A DNA stretch of 38,554 nt. It comes from Arcanobacterium sp. GTDB taxonomy: Bacteria; Actinomycetota; Actinomycetes; Actinomycetales; Actinomycetaceae. The stretch spans positions 1-38,554 of the forward strand of contig JALELI010000068.1 of NCBI GenBank assembly GCA_022768785.1, in the 5' to 3' direction. The notes below the pieces were generated by a model. It was not told where the DNA came from. It saw nothing but the letters and a program-made list of their open reading frames with translations, and did not search any database. Below are positions 15,101-23,859 of the stretch, one piece after another. The translations under genes were made by a program, and so were the position numbers. How positions within the stretch are numbered: the stretch's first letter is position 1; each line of letters begins with the position of its first letter.

Positions 15101-18100
15101 TCCGGCTTCATCGCGCATGTGTAGGCTGTATACCCCGAGGGCACAACGATATAGTTGGGCGTGGGGCGGAACTGCGTGCCGCGGTTAGTTTTTTCCCCAG
15201 CTTCGTTCGTATCCACCATTGTGTCGCCCAGCATGGGCAGCTTATCGAGGAACACTGTGCCAGTGCGATCATCGGCAGTGTAGTTCATAATCATCAGGCG
15301 ATATTCAATTGTGCCACCGAGGGGAGCCACGATATCACGCGCCCACGGGCCAAACTCTCCGCCAGGAAGCACATTGCGAATATCTTTCACCGCAGCAAAC
15401 ACGGCACCCAAGTTAAAGGTAGTTTTTGCCAAAGCATACGACGTGGTATGAATATCGTTCATACCGGGAGGCAAAGTTTGAGTGGAGCTAGGGGTATTGA
15501 TCTCTTTCACTGCCGAGTTGGTATCAGTGAGATACGCTTCAGCTAAATAATCTCCGCTCTGCCCTGGCGCCACCTCATAGGTGTATTCTCCAGCAAGCGC
15601 TGCGATAGGCAAGGTTTTACCGATCGATTCTAGATACGGCGCTGTGAAAGTGACGAGCGTGGTGCCATCTGCTTGAGCTGAAGCCTTGTAGCGTCCACCA
15701 GCTTGCAAAAATTCTGCCGACGGAATCACACGCGAAAGGTTGAATCCTTTAGGTAGCGTGGCCACCACAGTGGCATCTTTCAGAGGCTGCTCTTGCCATC
15801 TAAATACGCCATCGTTACCAGTGGGGGCACTCACAGACACCATATACGTTTCTTGCGGCTTAGTGAGATCTTGGATCACATCGTCAGCGCTAGTGTGCAC
15901 CGTTTTATTGATGTGCACCTGCACTTGCTCGCTGAGTGGCTGCACCAACACATTCGCTGTACGCTCGTGATGGTACGGCTCGGTGCTCGCACTCGTGAAA
16001 TCAATCGTGGCAGTGTTGGGCATGTGATCCACAGCGATTATACCGTCTGGCCTCTGCGTGAGTAGTGGATCAGCCACATTGCGCACATCTGTATGTAGAA
16101 GCAACGTATATTCTCCGCCTGGAAGCGCTCCAGAATCTTTACGAATCGTGATGCGATCAATAAATGTGGCGGCGCTGAAGTTAATCGGGCCGCGCTGTAG
16201 CACACCATCAGCCGCTTTCACTGGATCGAGCCGATACGTGCCTAGCACCTTTCCAGCCTTATCAAAAGTGGTGAGGATGGCGCCATCGAGGTTTTTCCTC
16301 CAGCTCACCACGCCCGAATAGTACAGCCTCGGATCGAGCTTCGAATCGTTGATTTCCACTGAAGTCACCGGGTAGGTGGCGTGCCCGGAGATCAACCAAT
16401 CAAATCCGGCTTGGCGAACTTTTCGCAGATCATACACAGATGTGTCGTATTTATTCACGGAGCTACCAGTGAGCGAACGCTTAATGAAGTTGTAGTTCAG
16501 CAGCTCTGGCTCTTCGTACTTCGTGGCCTGATCAGAAGTATAGGAAGAATCGGTGAGCAGCGGCTCGTTCGGGCCTTGCACACGCGGAGTAGCCGTGATC
16601 TTAGGAGAAAATTTCACTGGCTCGTAGGCCTTCAGATCCGTATACTTCACCACGAGTGGCGGAATACCGGAAGGGATTCCGCTCGTTGCTGCGGTTTCAG
16701 TGTTGCGATACACAAATTCGTTTCCTTCGCGCACCCACCCTGAAGAATTCATAATCTTGGCTTCAGCCACGCCACCTTTTCCGTTGGGTGGTGTGGGTAC
16801 TGGTACCCTCACTTCATATGCGCCAACCGCACGCTCATTTGGGCCTTTCACGCCCAAAAAGTAGGTGATAGTGGTGTCTCCGCTATCAGCATTCACAAAT
16901 ACGCCACCATCTGAGATATACGAGTTCACCTTGAGATCCAAGCCGGAATACACGGGGCTAAACTCTGTGTTTACTGCCTCATTCACCTGAGTTTTGCCAT
17001 CTGGCTTTATTAAGAATGCTTGGATTGGATAGTTCGTGCCGATTTGCTCCATATTCGGCCGGAAGCGCCAATCGATCGGCACCGAGAAGTTTGTGGCTCC
17101 AGGAATTTCTTTCAGCACAATGCGCACACTGCCTGGCACGGAATAATCCACGTGGTCAATATAGCGCTGCAATTGCTGTGTGATCCCCACGCTGGGCTTA
17201 GCATACACGGTAGGATCATAAATCATGTGCAGGGAAGATCCAGCTGGAACTGCTGGCGCCCCCGATTTATCTACGAAAAGCTGCGTGAGCATCGGCTTAC
17301 CCACGAAATTCACAGTGGGAGAGAATTTCTTGAAATCTAGGCGCACTGTTTGATCAGTTTCAATAGATGCCTGTTTGTATACGTAATCAATGTGCATCTT
17401 CCCATCTGGATCTTGGGTAGGAAGCTGATCCGCGGGCGTAACATATCCCGGAATCCTTAATGGCGTGTAACGACGATCTTTCGTTGTGAGGAGCGAAGAA
17501 CTCGAGAAATTATCGATTCCAGACGGTTTTTCGACGACGAGTGGTGGTGCAACATTCTCACCTAACTCGTTTTTGTAGGTAACAGTAACGGTAGGAATGT
17601 TGTTCTTGAAAGCATTCCATTTTTCCTTTATTTCAATGTCTGCAAGCGGCGGAACATAGCGCAACTTGTTATTAGCGAATGCATAGCCAACATTTTGGCT
17701 ATTTATCGTCTTTACGTCACTCCACGAATCAGGCAGTTTGGTAAGCTCGTTATTAGCGAATGCATAGCCCCCAATATACGTAACTTTCCCCCATGAATCA
17801 GGAACCTCAGTGAGCCCAGTGCCATAAAATGCACGATCACCAATGAGGGTAGCTTCACCCCATGAATCAGGAATTTTGCTCAAATGAGCTCCCGTCGGTG
17901 CACCTTTGTCATCTTTTCCAGCAAAGTTCTGGGAGCCGATAATAGTGAGTTTTCCCCATGTATCAGGAATAGATGTAATTGGGTTGTAATAAAAAGCGCC
18001 ATGCCCAAGCTTCGTGACTGAACTCCAAGAAGGAATTGCAGTAATTTTATTCATTTTGAACAAATCGTTAGGAATCTCGGTAATTTTTCCCCAATCAACG

Positions 18101-20925
18101 GGGATTTTAGCAATTTGATTATTTGAGAATGCCGAATAACCAACAGTGGCCACATCGCCCCAGCTATCTGGAATAGTCTCAATCTTGTTAGCTGAGAAAG
18201 CACGATTATTGATAGAGGTCACTTTTCCCCACGATTGTGGAATCTTGGTGAGGCGGTTACCCTCCAAAGCAGACTCATCAATCGTGGTGATGCCAGCCCA
18301 GTCAGCTGGAATCTCCGAGATTTCATTAAATCGAAAAGCACCTTTTTCGATTTTCGTTACTTTTCCCCACGAAGTGATCGGCGTTGCGATCCTATTTCCG
18401 GGATACCCAGAATAAAGGCCGCCAGAAAAGGCCCTCTCACCAATGCTTTCAACTTCCGCAAAATCATTCGGGATAGCAGTAAGTCTGTTGTCTTCAAATG
18501 CTCTGTTACCAATCGATTTAACACTGCCCCATGAATTAGGAATTTCAACGAGACTATTATTATTAAAAGCAGATTCGTCGATCCTACCCACTAAATCCCA
18601 ACTCTTTGGCAGCACTGTGAGCTTATTTTCTTTAAATGCGTCTTTGGGAATAACAGTGATCTTTTCCCATTGATTCGGAAGAGACGTCAAATTGTTCCAC
18701 TGAAAAACACTGTCTCCAAGGGTCTCAACGTTCGTCCAATCTGTAATGTGCGTGATCTTGTTGGCGTAGAAAGCTTCCTCTCCTAGCTGCGTGACCAGCC
18801 CAAAGCTCTCTGGGAGAGCTGAAATCTTATTCGCAGAGAAGGCCGCATTGTCAATAGCCGTCACTTTTCCCCACGAGCCAGGCAACTCAGAAATTTGATT
18901 ATCTTTAAACGCACGGTTCGTGATCCGCGTAATTTTTCCCCACGATCCGGGGATTGTGCGCAAATTATTTTTGGCAAATGTGCCAACTTGGTAATAGTTA
19001 GCATGTTGCCCATAAGGATAATCATCCGCGATGTATTGCCCGCCTATTGTAGTCACATCGCCCCACGAATCTGGGATTGCCTGTAAATCGCAGTCGTAAA
19101 AGGCACTCTTGCCGATCTCCGTTACATTCCCCCACGTTACCGGTATCTGCTGCAACGCTGTATCCTCACGGAACGTGTTATCCGGAATCTTTGTAATATT
19201 TCCCCAATCATCAGGGATCTTCTTCAACGTTGTGATGCCTTGAAAGGCTCCATCTGGCGACCTACTATATCTGTGGTGGCCACTTCCTAGGCTCGTCACT
19301 GATCCCCACTTTTCTGGGAGCTCTGTAAGCTGGGTTCCGGAAAATGCTCCAGACCCAATAGTGCGGATCTTGCCCCAGGTTTTTGGCAGAGTGGTTAAGC
19401 TATTCGCTCCGGTAAACGCAGACTCACTAATTTCAGTGATCGAATCGCCCCACGAGGAAATTCCCGTGATTTTCCCTTCCCCCGTATAAAACGTACGGAA
19501 CATGTAGGGATCAAGACCACCAACGGCATATACCTGATTCCCTTCGGTATCGAAAGAAGGGAACGCCAGCACTGTGTTGCCGCTTGCAAGTTTCTGTTTG
19601 CCCGATTCACTCAAACCAGACACCCGCCGCTCTTTAAAAGTAAAATCGCCCACAACCCAGCCACCACCAGTGGGAACGCTCGCCCAATCCGTGCCAATCA
19701 GCACCCCCGCAGTTCTGGTAGCAATATTTCCAGCTTTATCTTTCACTGTGTATATGACCGTTACCACCGAATTTTCTGAGGCGTCTTTAATCTCGATGGG
19801 GCTCACCGTGATATCGGCAGTTAAGTTCTCTTTTCTGTCCCACGATATTGCACTCACACCTTCAAGCAGCATCTCAGCCGTCACTGTGGTTCCATAAGGG
19901 TAAGTGCGAGCTTTCACTCCAGTGATACGAGGCTTCTTATCCTCCGTGTAATACACAAACTTCACCGTGGAGCCAGCTTTGAGGGTGGCTTTCACTGTAG
20001 TGCCATCACCAATTCCAATATTCGTGCCGTCCACCTGCACTTGCTTCACTGTGGTATCGACAAACGCTGGAATCCTGATCACATTCTCACCGGCACTGAG
20101 CAGTGGAGGCACATCGCCCACATTGTCGTCTGGCTTCAGCTGGGTCTGGTTGGCAAGATTGATATAATGCGAGACGGCATACTGGTAGGTGACTTTCACC
20201 GGATTGACCACCACGCGTGAGCCACCTTGAGCACTAGTGATCACATTCTGATTCTGTGTGGAAATGGCCACCCACTCAGCGTTGTTATAGAAAGCATCTG
20301 CTGCCACCTGTGCCTGCGCGGCCTGCAGGTCAACCTTTTCTAATGCGTTATTTTCAAATGCCTTCGCCCCTACTTTTTGCACACTTTCTGGAATGACGAC
20401 GCTCTGCAAACGGTTCGTGGAAAAGGCATGTTCCCCAATCTCTGTGAGTGTGCTCGGCAGCGAGATCTGCGCGATCTCATTGCCGCGGAATGCAGCCACG
20501 CCAATAGTTTGCAGTGCAGCGCCCTTCACTGAATCGATCACGGCAGCATCGAATGCTGAATCTCCCACTTTAGTAACGTTCTTCAGATCGAGTTCACCAT
20601 CAATCTTGGTGCGGGCAAAAGCTTCTTTGCCGATTGTGGTGAGCGAATCAGGGAAGGCTACCGCTTTAATTTCTTGCTTATCCACAAACACCCGGTTAGC
20701 AATACCCGTAACAGGTTTACCCGCAGCATCAGCAGCAGGGATCTCCAAGGTACCAGAAAAGCCTGCTGGCGGTGCCCATGCGGTGATCACGCCGTCAGCG
20801 ATCGTAAAATCAGAGAGCGCTGCCGTGGCAGGCGGAGCCGGCAGCAATACCCCAGCCACCAAGGCAAAGACGAGCGCAAATAGTATGCTCGCTCGGCTCA
20901 CGTGCATATCTTTTCGGGCTTTCAT
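12175..20925 (-). CDS. Giant pilus-tip/surface adhesin with leucine-rich repeats and SpaA-type domains
   Basis: A 2916-aa secreted, wall- or pilus-anchored protein. The start ATG (MKARKDMHVSR) is set by AGGAGAAG, and a signal peptide ends near A-P-P-A-T-A. In order it carries canonical BspA-like leucine-rich repeats (about 45-215); an Ig-like or cadherin-like region (about 235-400); 24 tryptophan-containing LRR units (about 489-1092); and a MucBP-like segment (about 1098-1180) beginning VTVTYKNELGENVAPP. A long beta-rich region follows, including a DUF11-like stretch (IEYRLMIMNYTADDRTG). At least five SpaA/CnaB-type domains start near 2040, 2153, 2397, 2630 and 2740, several with E-box motifs. 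The end is L2882-P-K-A-G, a hydrophobic span and RRGKRS. It is the last gene of the pilus operon, so it is probably the tip adhesin polymerised onto the backbone pilin. Mucin or host-matrix binding is an inference. Confidence 0.92.
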   Translation of the reverse strand: MKARKDMHVSRASILFALVFALVAGVLLPAPPATAALSDFTIADGVITAWAPPAGFSGTLEIPAADAAGKPVTGIANRVFVDKQEIKAVAFPDSLTTIGKEAFARTKIDGELDLKNVTKVGDSAFDAAVIDSVKGAALQTIGVAAFRGNEIAQISLPSTLTEIGEHAFSTNRLQSVVIPESVQKVGAKAFENNALEKVDLQAAQAQVAADAFYNNAEWVAISTQNQNVITSAQGGSRVVVNPVKVTYQYAVSHYINLANQTQLKPDDNVGDVPPLLSAGENVIRIPAFVDTTVKQVQVDGTNIGIGDGTTVKATLKAGSTVKFVYYTEDKKPRITGVKARTYPYGTTVTAEMLLEGVSAISWDRKENLTADITVSPIEIKDASENSVVTVIYTVKDKAGNIATRTAGVLIGTDWASVPTGGGWVVGDFTFKERRVSGLSESGKQKLASGNTVLAFPSFDTEGNQVYAVGGLDPYMFRTFYTGEGKITGISSWGDSITEISESAFTGANSLTTLPKTWGKIRTIGSGAFSGTQLTELPEKWGSVTSLGSGHHRYSRSPDGAFQGITTLKKIPDDWGNITKIPDNTFREDTALQQIPVTWGNVTEIGKSAFYDCDLQAIPDSWGDVTTIGGQYIADDYPYGQHANYYQVGTFAKNNLRTIPGSWGKITRITNRAFKDNQISELPGSWGKVTAIDNAAFSANKISALPESFGLVTQLGEEAFYANKITHITDWTNVETLGDSVFQWNNLTSLPNQWEKITVIPKDAFKENKLTVLPKSWDLVGRIDESAFNNNSLVEIPNSWGSVKSIGNRAFEDNRLTAIPNDFAEVESIGERAFSGGLYSGYPGNRIATPITSWGKVTKIEKGAFRFNEISEIPADWAGITTIDESALEGNRLTKIPQSWGKVTSINNRAFSANKIETIPDSWGDVATVGYSAFSNNQIAKIPVDWGKITEIPNDLFKMNKITAIPSWSSVTKLGHGAFYYNPITSIPDTWGKLTIIGSQNFAGKDDKGAPTGAHLSKIPDSWGEATLIGDRAFYGTGLTEVPDSWGKVTYIGGYAFANNELTKLPDSWSDVKTINSQNVGYAFANNKLRYVPPLADIEIKEKWNAFKNNIPTVTVTYKNELGENVAPPLVVEKPSGIDNFSSSSLLTTKDRRYTPLRIPGYVTPADQLPTQDPDGKMHIDYVYKQASIETDQTVRLDFKKFSPTVNFVGKPMLTQLFVDKSGAPAVPAGSSLHMIYDPTVYAKPSVGITQQLQRYIDHVDYSVPGSVRIVLKEIPGATNFSVPIDWRFRPNMEQIGTNYPIQAFLIKPDGKTQVNEAVNTEFSPVYSGLDLKVNSYISDGGVFVNADSGDTTITYFLGVKGPNERAVGAYEVRVPVPTPPNGKGGVAEAKIMNSSGWVREGNEFVYRNTETAATSGIPSGIPPLVVKYTDLKAYEPVKFSPKITATPRVQGPNEPLLTDSSYTSDQATKYEEPELLNYNFIKRSLTGSSVNKYDTSVYDLRKVRQAGFDWLISGHATYPVTSVEINDSKLDPRLYYSGVVSWRKNLDGAILTTFDKAGKVLGTYRLDPVKAADGVLQRGPINFSAATFIDRITIRKDSGALPGGEYTLLLHTDVRNVADPLLTQRPDGIIAVDHMPNTATIDFTSASTEPYHHERTANVLVQPLSEQVQVHINKTVHTSADDVIQDLTKPQETYMVSVSAPTGNDGVFRWQEQPLKDATVVATLPKGFNLSRVIPSAEFLQAGGRYKASAQADGTTLVTFTAPYLESIGKTLPIAALAGEYTYEVAPGQSGDYLAEAYLTDTNSAVKEINTPSSTQTLPPGMNDIHTTSYALAKTTFNLGAVFAAVKDIRNVLPGGEFGPWARDIVAPLGGTIEYRLMIMNYTADDRTGTVFLDKLPMLGDTMVDTNEAGEKTNRGTQFRPTPNYIVVPSGYTAYTCAMKPDDVVNQGSVGADAGTCSTTPLVPDTQGKVTIPNSTTGLKIVANEGVVLKAGTAVEILVGSTVSKDPRDVDKVAINSFVRKDDGQAKYLEANPVSVKMAPPQGTVTLTKHNEKGEPQAGARFSLTGMLDMAAGLIDPQTYYAVSGADGVVTFTGIDARYRYVLKEEAAPQGYDVATVTCGGSSSQCTVTFTQGVPSPAWNLNTPVVNKPTPPPPFGNLEFRKVDGLGAPIAGVTFTLTNLNTSPVTVLTATSDKDGIVRFFDVPLSFKAGNLQRLLLKEQPFGRLVPIADRWITIHPGETLKLSEPVANPQAKIHLTKIGFRDANKLKNKPITGFAATDGVNLDAEGIHATFVLKKFDAHGVQVGADMTVQSGTDVNLDTGFTYSLKETAITKTWKEWDPKAKKTVEKTAPLDIYPIEDREYKFTVAGDGTLHGLDAQNYVLDSSQIVFPNLEERRDSTAQVHKKDQDGTVVKGAQFELILKGATPAEDKVIETKSTDDQGLVQFTGLQGAYTIREKAPALGYLPNPDATWTFTADPFAPKDFAFSATNTAQKARIMKVDRLFDGIKDQATAQRIADAHNGQLPEGEVKAQVTLLLNGTYAVDKPLANAQFEIKDAQGGVVETVISGADGIAPLTKLLQHDATYTVTELAAPDGYRKLAKPITFTPDSAALSAVDHTVLITVPNNRIAGRISLVKYQSGTSIVLPEAEFQITDEAGQPVKDIDGKQLGNKTTDANGTIFWDRLPIGTADAPKVYLVKEVRAPDGYVLTDESKAGFTARLTQTDGQMVASFAAFNPKKTVNFRLHKVDKDGRALEGAAFTLRGTGESEFAATLGADGTVTVTSNKALGDGGVQPGAPVATDSWNIPELPAGHYVLTETRSPEGYSLLPEPIEFDVVVDNPATADIDESAVTITRALGKAEVTKDSDGARVYSLSVANYKQGDLPKAGHGGLFGIMSAGIMSLLFAGALIVARRGKRS
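17650..19460 (-). repeat. Array of 24 tryptophan-type leucine-rich repeats within the adhesin
   Basis: Units of about 23 residues follow the pattern S-W-G-x-(V/I)-T-x-I, then x-x-A-F, then N-x-(I/L)-x-x-(I/L)-P-x. Four units carry longer inserts, for example GHHRYSRSPDG, ADDYPYGQHANYY and AGKDDKGAPTGAH. Repeats diverge at DNA level but keep recurrent strings such as TTTCCCCA. Base composition falls to about 35-38% GC in four of five rows counted by hand here, against 55-58% in three rows elsewhere in the gene. Confidence 0.88.
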
Positions 20926-21002
20926 TGTACTTCTCCTAGCACCACCACACCGCGGCAGCATTCTCCTTTTTTGTGTCTTATCGTGCGATCACTCGCTCTT
21001 AT

Positions 21003-21863
21003 TCAATTGTTCGCACACTCCTTGTGCACCCTTTGGGCTCGGCGCACCAGCCACGCCACAATCACTATTGCTGCTATTAGATCAGCTGCAGCGATCATGA
21101 ACACCCACCATGGCAACAGCTCCCACACCGCCGGCCGAAGTGAATTTCCGCGAACCACAGCCGCCTCAGAATCCGGCACCCGATCCGCTTCCACCACCAG
21201 CCGATGCGTATTCACACCATACGGAGTGCAGGTGATCAGCAGCAGCCGATCTACACCCGCTTTTTGGTTGAGGCCTTTCACATCATCTGGCAAGATCACG
21301 CGCGAACTGCTCATCTTCCAGCTGTGCACCACGCCGTTGCCATAATCAATGTGCACCACGTCTCCACGCTTCAGATCAGGGAGCCGATCAAACATCGTGG
21401 CGTTCGGCAAACCTGAGTGAGCAGTGAGAATTGAGGTGGTGTTAGCTCCACCAATAGGCAGGTGTGATCCGAAGAGATGCCCAACTCCTTGAGCCAGCAC
21501 ATCATCGTTTGAATCGTGATAGATCGGCAGCGACACCCCAATTGCTGGAATTACGAGCCGCCCCATCAGGCCGTGACCATCGAGATTAAACGTATTCAGA
21601 TATTCGGTAAATCGATTGTTGTTCGTTCCACGGATTTTGTTGAGCCACGGATCTAGCACAGGCATCGATGTGAGGTGTTTGTTGTAGTTCTGTGCCTGCG
21701 AAAACACCTCAGGGTTCGCGGGGTGCTCACTGATGTTCACTAAAGCCTCTTGATTGAGGCTCATGTTTCGCACCACCGTGGCTGCTGTTGGCACATTCAC
21801 CAACAGCAGCCCCACGATGATGAGTACAGCAGTGAGTATCCGCGACACCCATCCATTGAGCAT
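21003..21863 (-). CDS. srtC: Class C sortase (pilin polymerase)
   Basis: A 286-aa membrane transpeptidase that cleaves the LPxTG-type signals of pilins and joins them to the pilin-motif lysine of the next subunit. The triad is visible: H149 in LTAHSGLP, C212 in LLLITCTPYG and R221 in THRL. The class C features are the D71-P-W73 lid motif upstream of the barrel and two membrane spans, N-terminal (ILTAVLIIVGLLLVN) and C-terminal (VFMIAAADLIAAIVIVAWLV). It lies 25 bases after the backbone pilin and 77 bases before the adhesin on the same strand, so the three form one operon. The housekeeping sortase that fixes the finished pilus to the wall is not in this window. Confidence 0.96.
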   Translation of the reverse strand: MLNGWVSRILTAVLIIVGLLLVNVPTAATVVRNMSLNQEALVNISEHPANPEVFSQAQNYNKHLTSMPVLDPWLNKIRGTNNNRFTEYLNTFNLDGHGLMGRLVIPAIGVSLPIYHDSNDDVLAQGVGHLFGSHLPIGGANTTSILTAHSGLPNATMFDRLPDLKRGDVVHIDYGNGVVHSWKMSSSRVILPDDVKGLNQKAGVDRLLLITCTPYGVNTHRLVVEADRVPDSEAAVVRGNSLRPAVWELLPWWVFMIAAADLIAAIVIVAWLVRRAQRVHKECANN

Positions 21864-21888
21864 GAGCTAACCCTGCTCTAGGCGAGAA

Positions 21889-23517
21889 TTATTCAGCGGA
21901 TCGCTTGCGCCGCACCACGATAAGCAGGCCGCCTACTACCAGCAGCACCACGCCCGCACCGATCAGTGTGCCCACGCCCATCGAGCCGGTAATCGGCAGT
22001 TTGAACGTGATGTTCTTCTCTGGATCTTTCGCCGTCACAGCCACTTGAGATCCGTTTCCGTTGTCTGTGTCAGAGAGCAACACCTGCACCTCGATGGGTT
22101 CTGGCAACAAGCCATAACCCTCTGGCGCTTTCGTCTCCACCACCTTGTAAACACGGGTGATCGGATCTGGAGTGGTCATCGAATCAAAGTTGGAAACGCG
22201 CAAGCCAGAGAATATCGCTACGCCGTCTTGGCCTGTGGTCACTTCCGTCACCGTCTTGCCCTCGCCGTCCACGAACGTCACAGGGTTGTTATCTTCATCA
22301 AGCAGCTTGAACGTGGCTCCAATAAGCTTTTTGTTCTCATCGTTCGCAGCCACCTTAGTGAGCACAATCTTGCCTAGCTTGCTCTTCACCGTAGGCGATT
22401 TCACGCCGTCATCGTTCCACTTCGGATCCTGGTTTGGCACCAACACAGCATCGTTTGTGATGTCTTTGATATCGCCCTTGGAATCGAGAGTAGCTTTGAT
22501 CTCTACTTTCAAGGTGCGGGTGACGCCGGCGATCTTGTTGAGGTTGTCGAATTTGATGAACTTAATCGTGAGTTCGTTGCGCGTTTTCTCAGCGTTTGGA
22601 GCAACCGTCACCGTGTAGTCAACGCCTTCTACCAAAGTTGGCACCTGCTCAGCATCATTGGCTTTGGTAACGGTGATCACCACAGCCTCGTTCTTGTTTG
22701 CGGTGCCTGCATCATCTTTCAGCACTAGGCGCGCATCGAGCGAATCCGTGATCTGATACTTCGTGATCCCAGCCTCATATGGGCGCACCGTTGGGGTGAG
22801 AGTGTAGGTGATATCCGACCCCGTGCCGGTGGTGGGGTGATCATTCACCGCTTTGTCTATCCGATCCACAGTGTTCTTCGGATACACAAAAGCATCGTAG
22901 ATATAGTGCCCGCCAGCAGCTTCTGCCGTATTCACAATCCACTGTGGCAGCGTGATATAGAAAGGCGCAGCCGGCGTCACGCCGATCGTCTTGCCCTCTT
23001 TATCAGTGGTGGGGGTTTTGGTCTCTTGCACGTAATAGAGGCCGAACGGCAGGTTTTCAAATTTCACTTGGCCGTTATCTCCCGTGGCCTTTTCTCCCGC
23101 TGCAGCATCAGCATAGGCGTTGCCATACTCGACCGCTGCGCCGCCTTTTGGCTTGCCATCAGTGCCAATAAGCTCCGCCAACACGGCCCAACCAGCATTT
23201 GTGGTGAGATCTAGCTTCGTGAGATCGGTGCTGCCGATCTTCGTAACCTTTTGAATCGTGAATGTTACCCCTGGAAGCACATCTCCTGGAGCGGATGTGC
23301 CGTCTGGAAGTTTGGCGCCATCAGCCGCCTTGAGATCTTTATCCGCAGCGGTTTTGATGTGCTTCTCAATGGTGAGTGAGGTGAGCCCATTCTTTGCGGA
23401 ATCGATAGGTGATTGCGGAGCATTAGCCGCCATAGCCGTGCCAGAAATCGGAGCAACAATGAGGGCTAACAGTATGGAAAGCGCGCCTACAATAGTGCGA
23501 GATGAGTGAGTTTTCAT
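21889..23517 (-). CDS. Major (backbone) fimbrial pilin, SpaA/FimA type
   Basis: The 542-aa shaft subunit of a sortase-built pilus. The ATG after AGGGGAGG opens a signal peptide (residues 1 to about 31, ending T-A-M-A-A). An N-terminal SpaA-like domain ends with an E-box-like YYVQETKTP (E165). The pilin motif V211-Y-P-K-N215 supplies lysine K214, the acceptor for SrtC. An isopeptide-forming fimbrial domain follows (about 225-360, DITYTLTPTVRPY...YQITDSL), then a C-terminal CnaB domain with E-box Y457-KVVETKAPEG (E461). The sorting signal L507-P-I-T-G511, a hydrophobic span and RRKRSAE end the protein. All elements for polymerisation are present. It is the first gene of the pilus operon, so an inverted repeat in its leader may control the whole locus. 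Confidence 0.96.
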   Translation of the reverse strand: MKTHSSRTIVGALSILLALIVAPISGTAMAANAPQSPIDSAKNGLTSLTIEKHIKTAADKDLKAADGAKLPDGTSAPGDVLPGVTFTIQKVTKIGSTDLTKLDLTTNAGWAVLAELIGTDGKPKGGAAVEYGNAYADAAAGEKATGDNGQVKFENLPFGLYYVQETKTPTTDKEGKTIGVTPAAPFYITLPQWIVNTAEAAGGHYIYDAFVYPKNTVDRIDKAVNDHPTTGTGSDITYTLTPTVRPYEAGITKYQITDSLDARLVLKDDAGTANKNEAVVITVTKANDAEQVPTLVEGVDYTVTVAPNAEKTRNELTIKFIKFDNLNKIAGVTRTLKVEIKATLDSKGDIKDITNDAVLVPNQDPKWNDDGVKSPTVKSKLGKIVLTKVAANDENKKLIGATFKLLDEDNNPVTFVDGEGKTVTEVTTGQDGVAIFSGLRVSNFDSMTTPDPITRVYKVVETKAPEGYGLLPEPIEVQVLLSDTDNGNGSQVAVTAKDPEKNITFKLPITGSMGVGTLIGAGVVLLVVGGLLIVVRRKRSAE

Positions 23518-23530
23518 GACCTCCCCTAAA

Positions 23531-23561
23531 TAAATGGACTTTTGATCCATTTAGGACTATA
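23531..23561 (-). promoter_or_regulatory. Pilus operon -10 element and leader inverted repeat
   Basis: On the minus strand TATAGT (23556-23561) resembles a -10 box; the matching -35 (GAACAA at 17 bases) is poor. Between it and the ribosome binding site lies an 8-bp inverted repeat, TAAATGGA and TCCATTTA with a 7-base loop. It could be an operator or an mRNA leader hairpin. A weak -35 would fit a gene that needs an activator. Confidence 0.4.
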
Positions 23562-23859
23562 GCTTAATTTAATGCGGTTTGTTCGTTATTGTTTAAATTC
23601 TTTTAAGCCTTAAATGTTTCTGCGCTGAGAAAAGTGCAATTTAACTGATTTTCTTTTACGCTGTGAATCAGGGGATACAGGGAAAATATCGGGCACAAAG
23701 CTTCCGAAAAGAAATTTTTTCTCTTTCTGCGATACAGAACCAGACGCATTTGAAGGAGCAAAAACTGACACATTCGAAGAAACAAAACTGAACGCTCCCG
23801 CTCCTGCACTCTTGCCCTCATTCATCAACGCTTATATACATTCCTCACGAGCGCTTCCT
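23562..23859. other. Intergenic region between divergent pilin and glycosylase genes
   Basis: An AT-rich stretch of about 300 bases. Two overlapping minus-strand frames of 72 codons have no ribosome binding site and read as low-complexity sequence. I see no other structure. Confidence 0.4.

Noticed and set aside
23603..23828. Two overlapping 72-codon frames upstream of the pilin
   Set aside because: Low-complexity sequence, no ribosome binding site, and each undermines the other.
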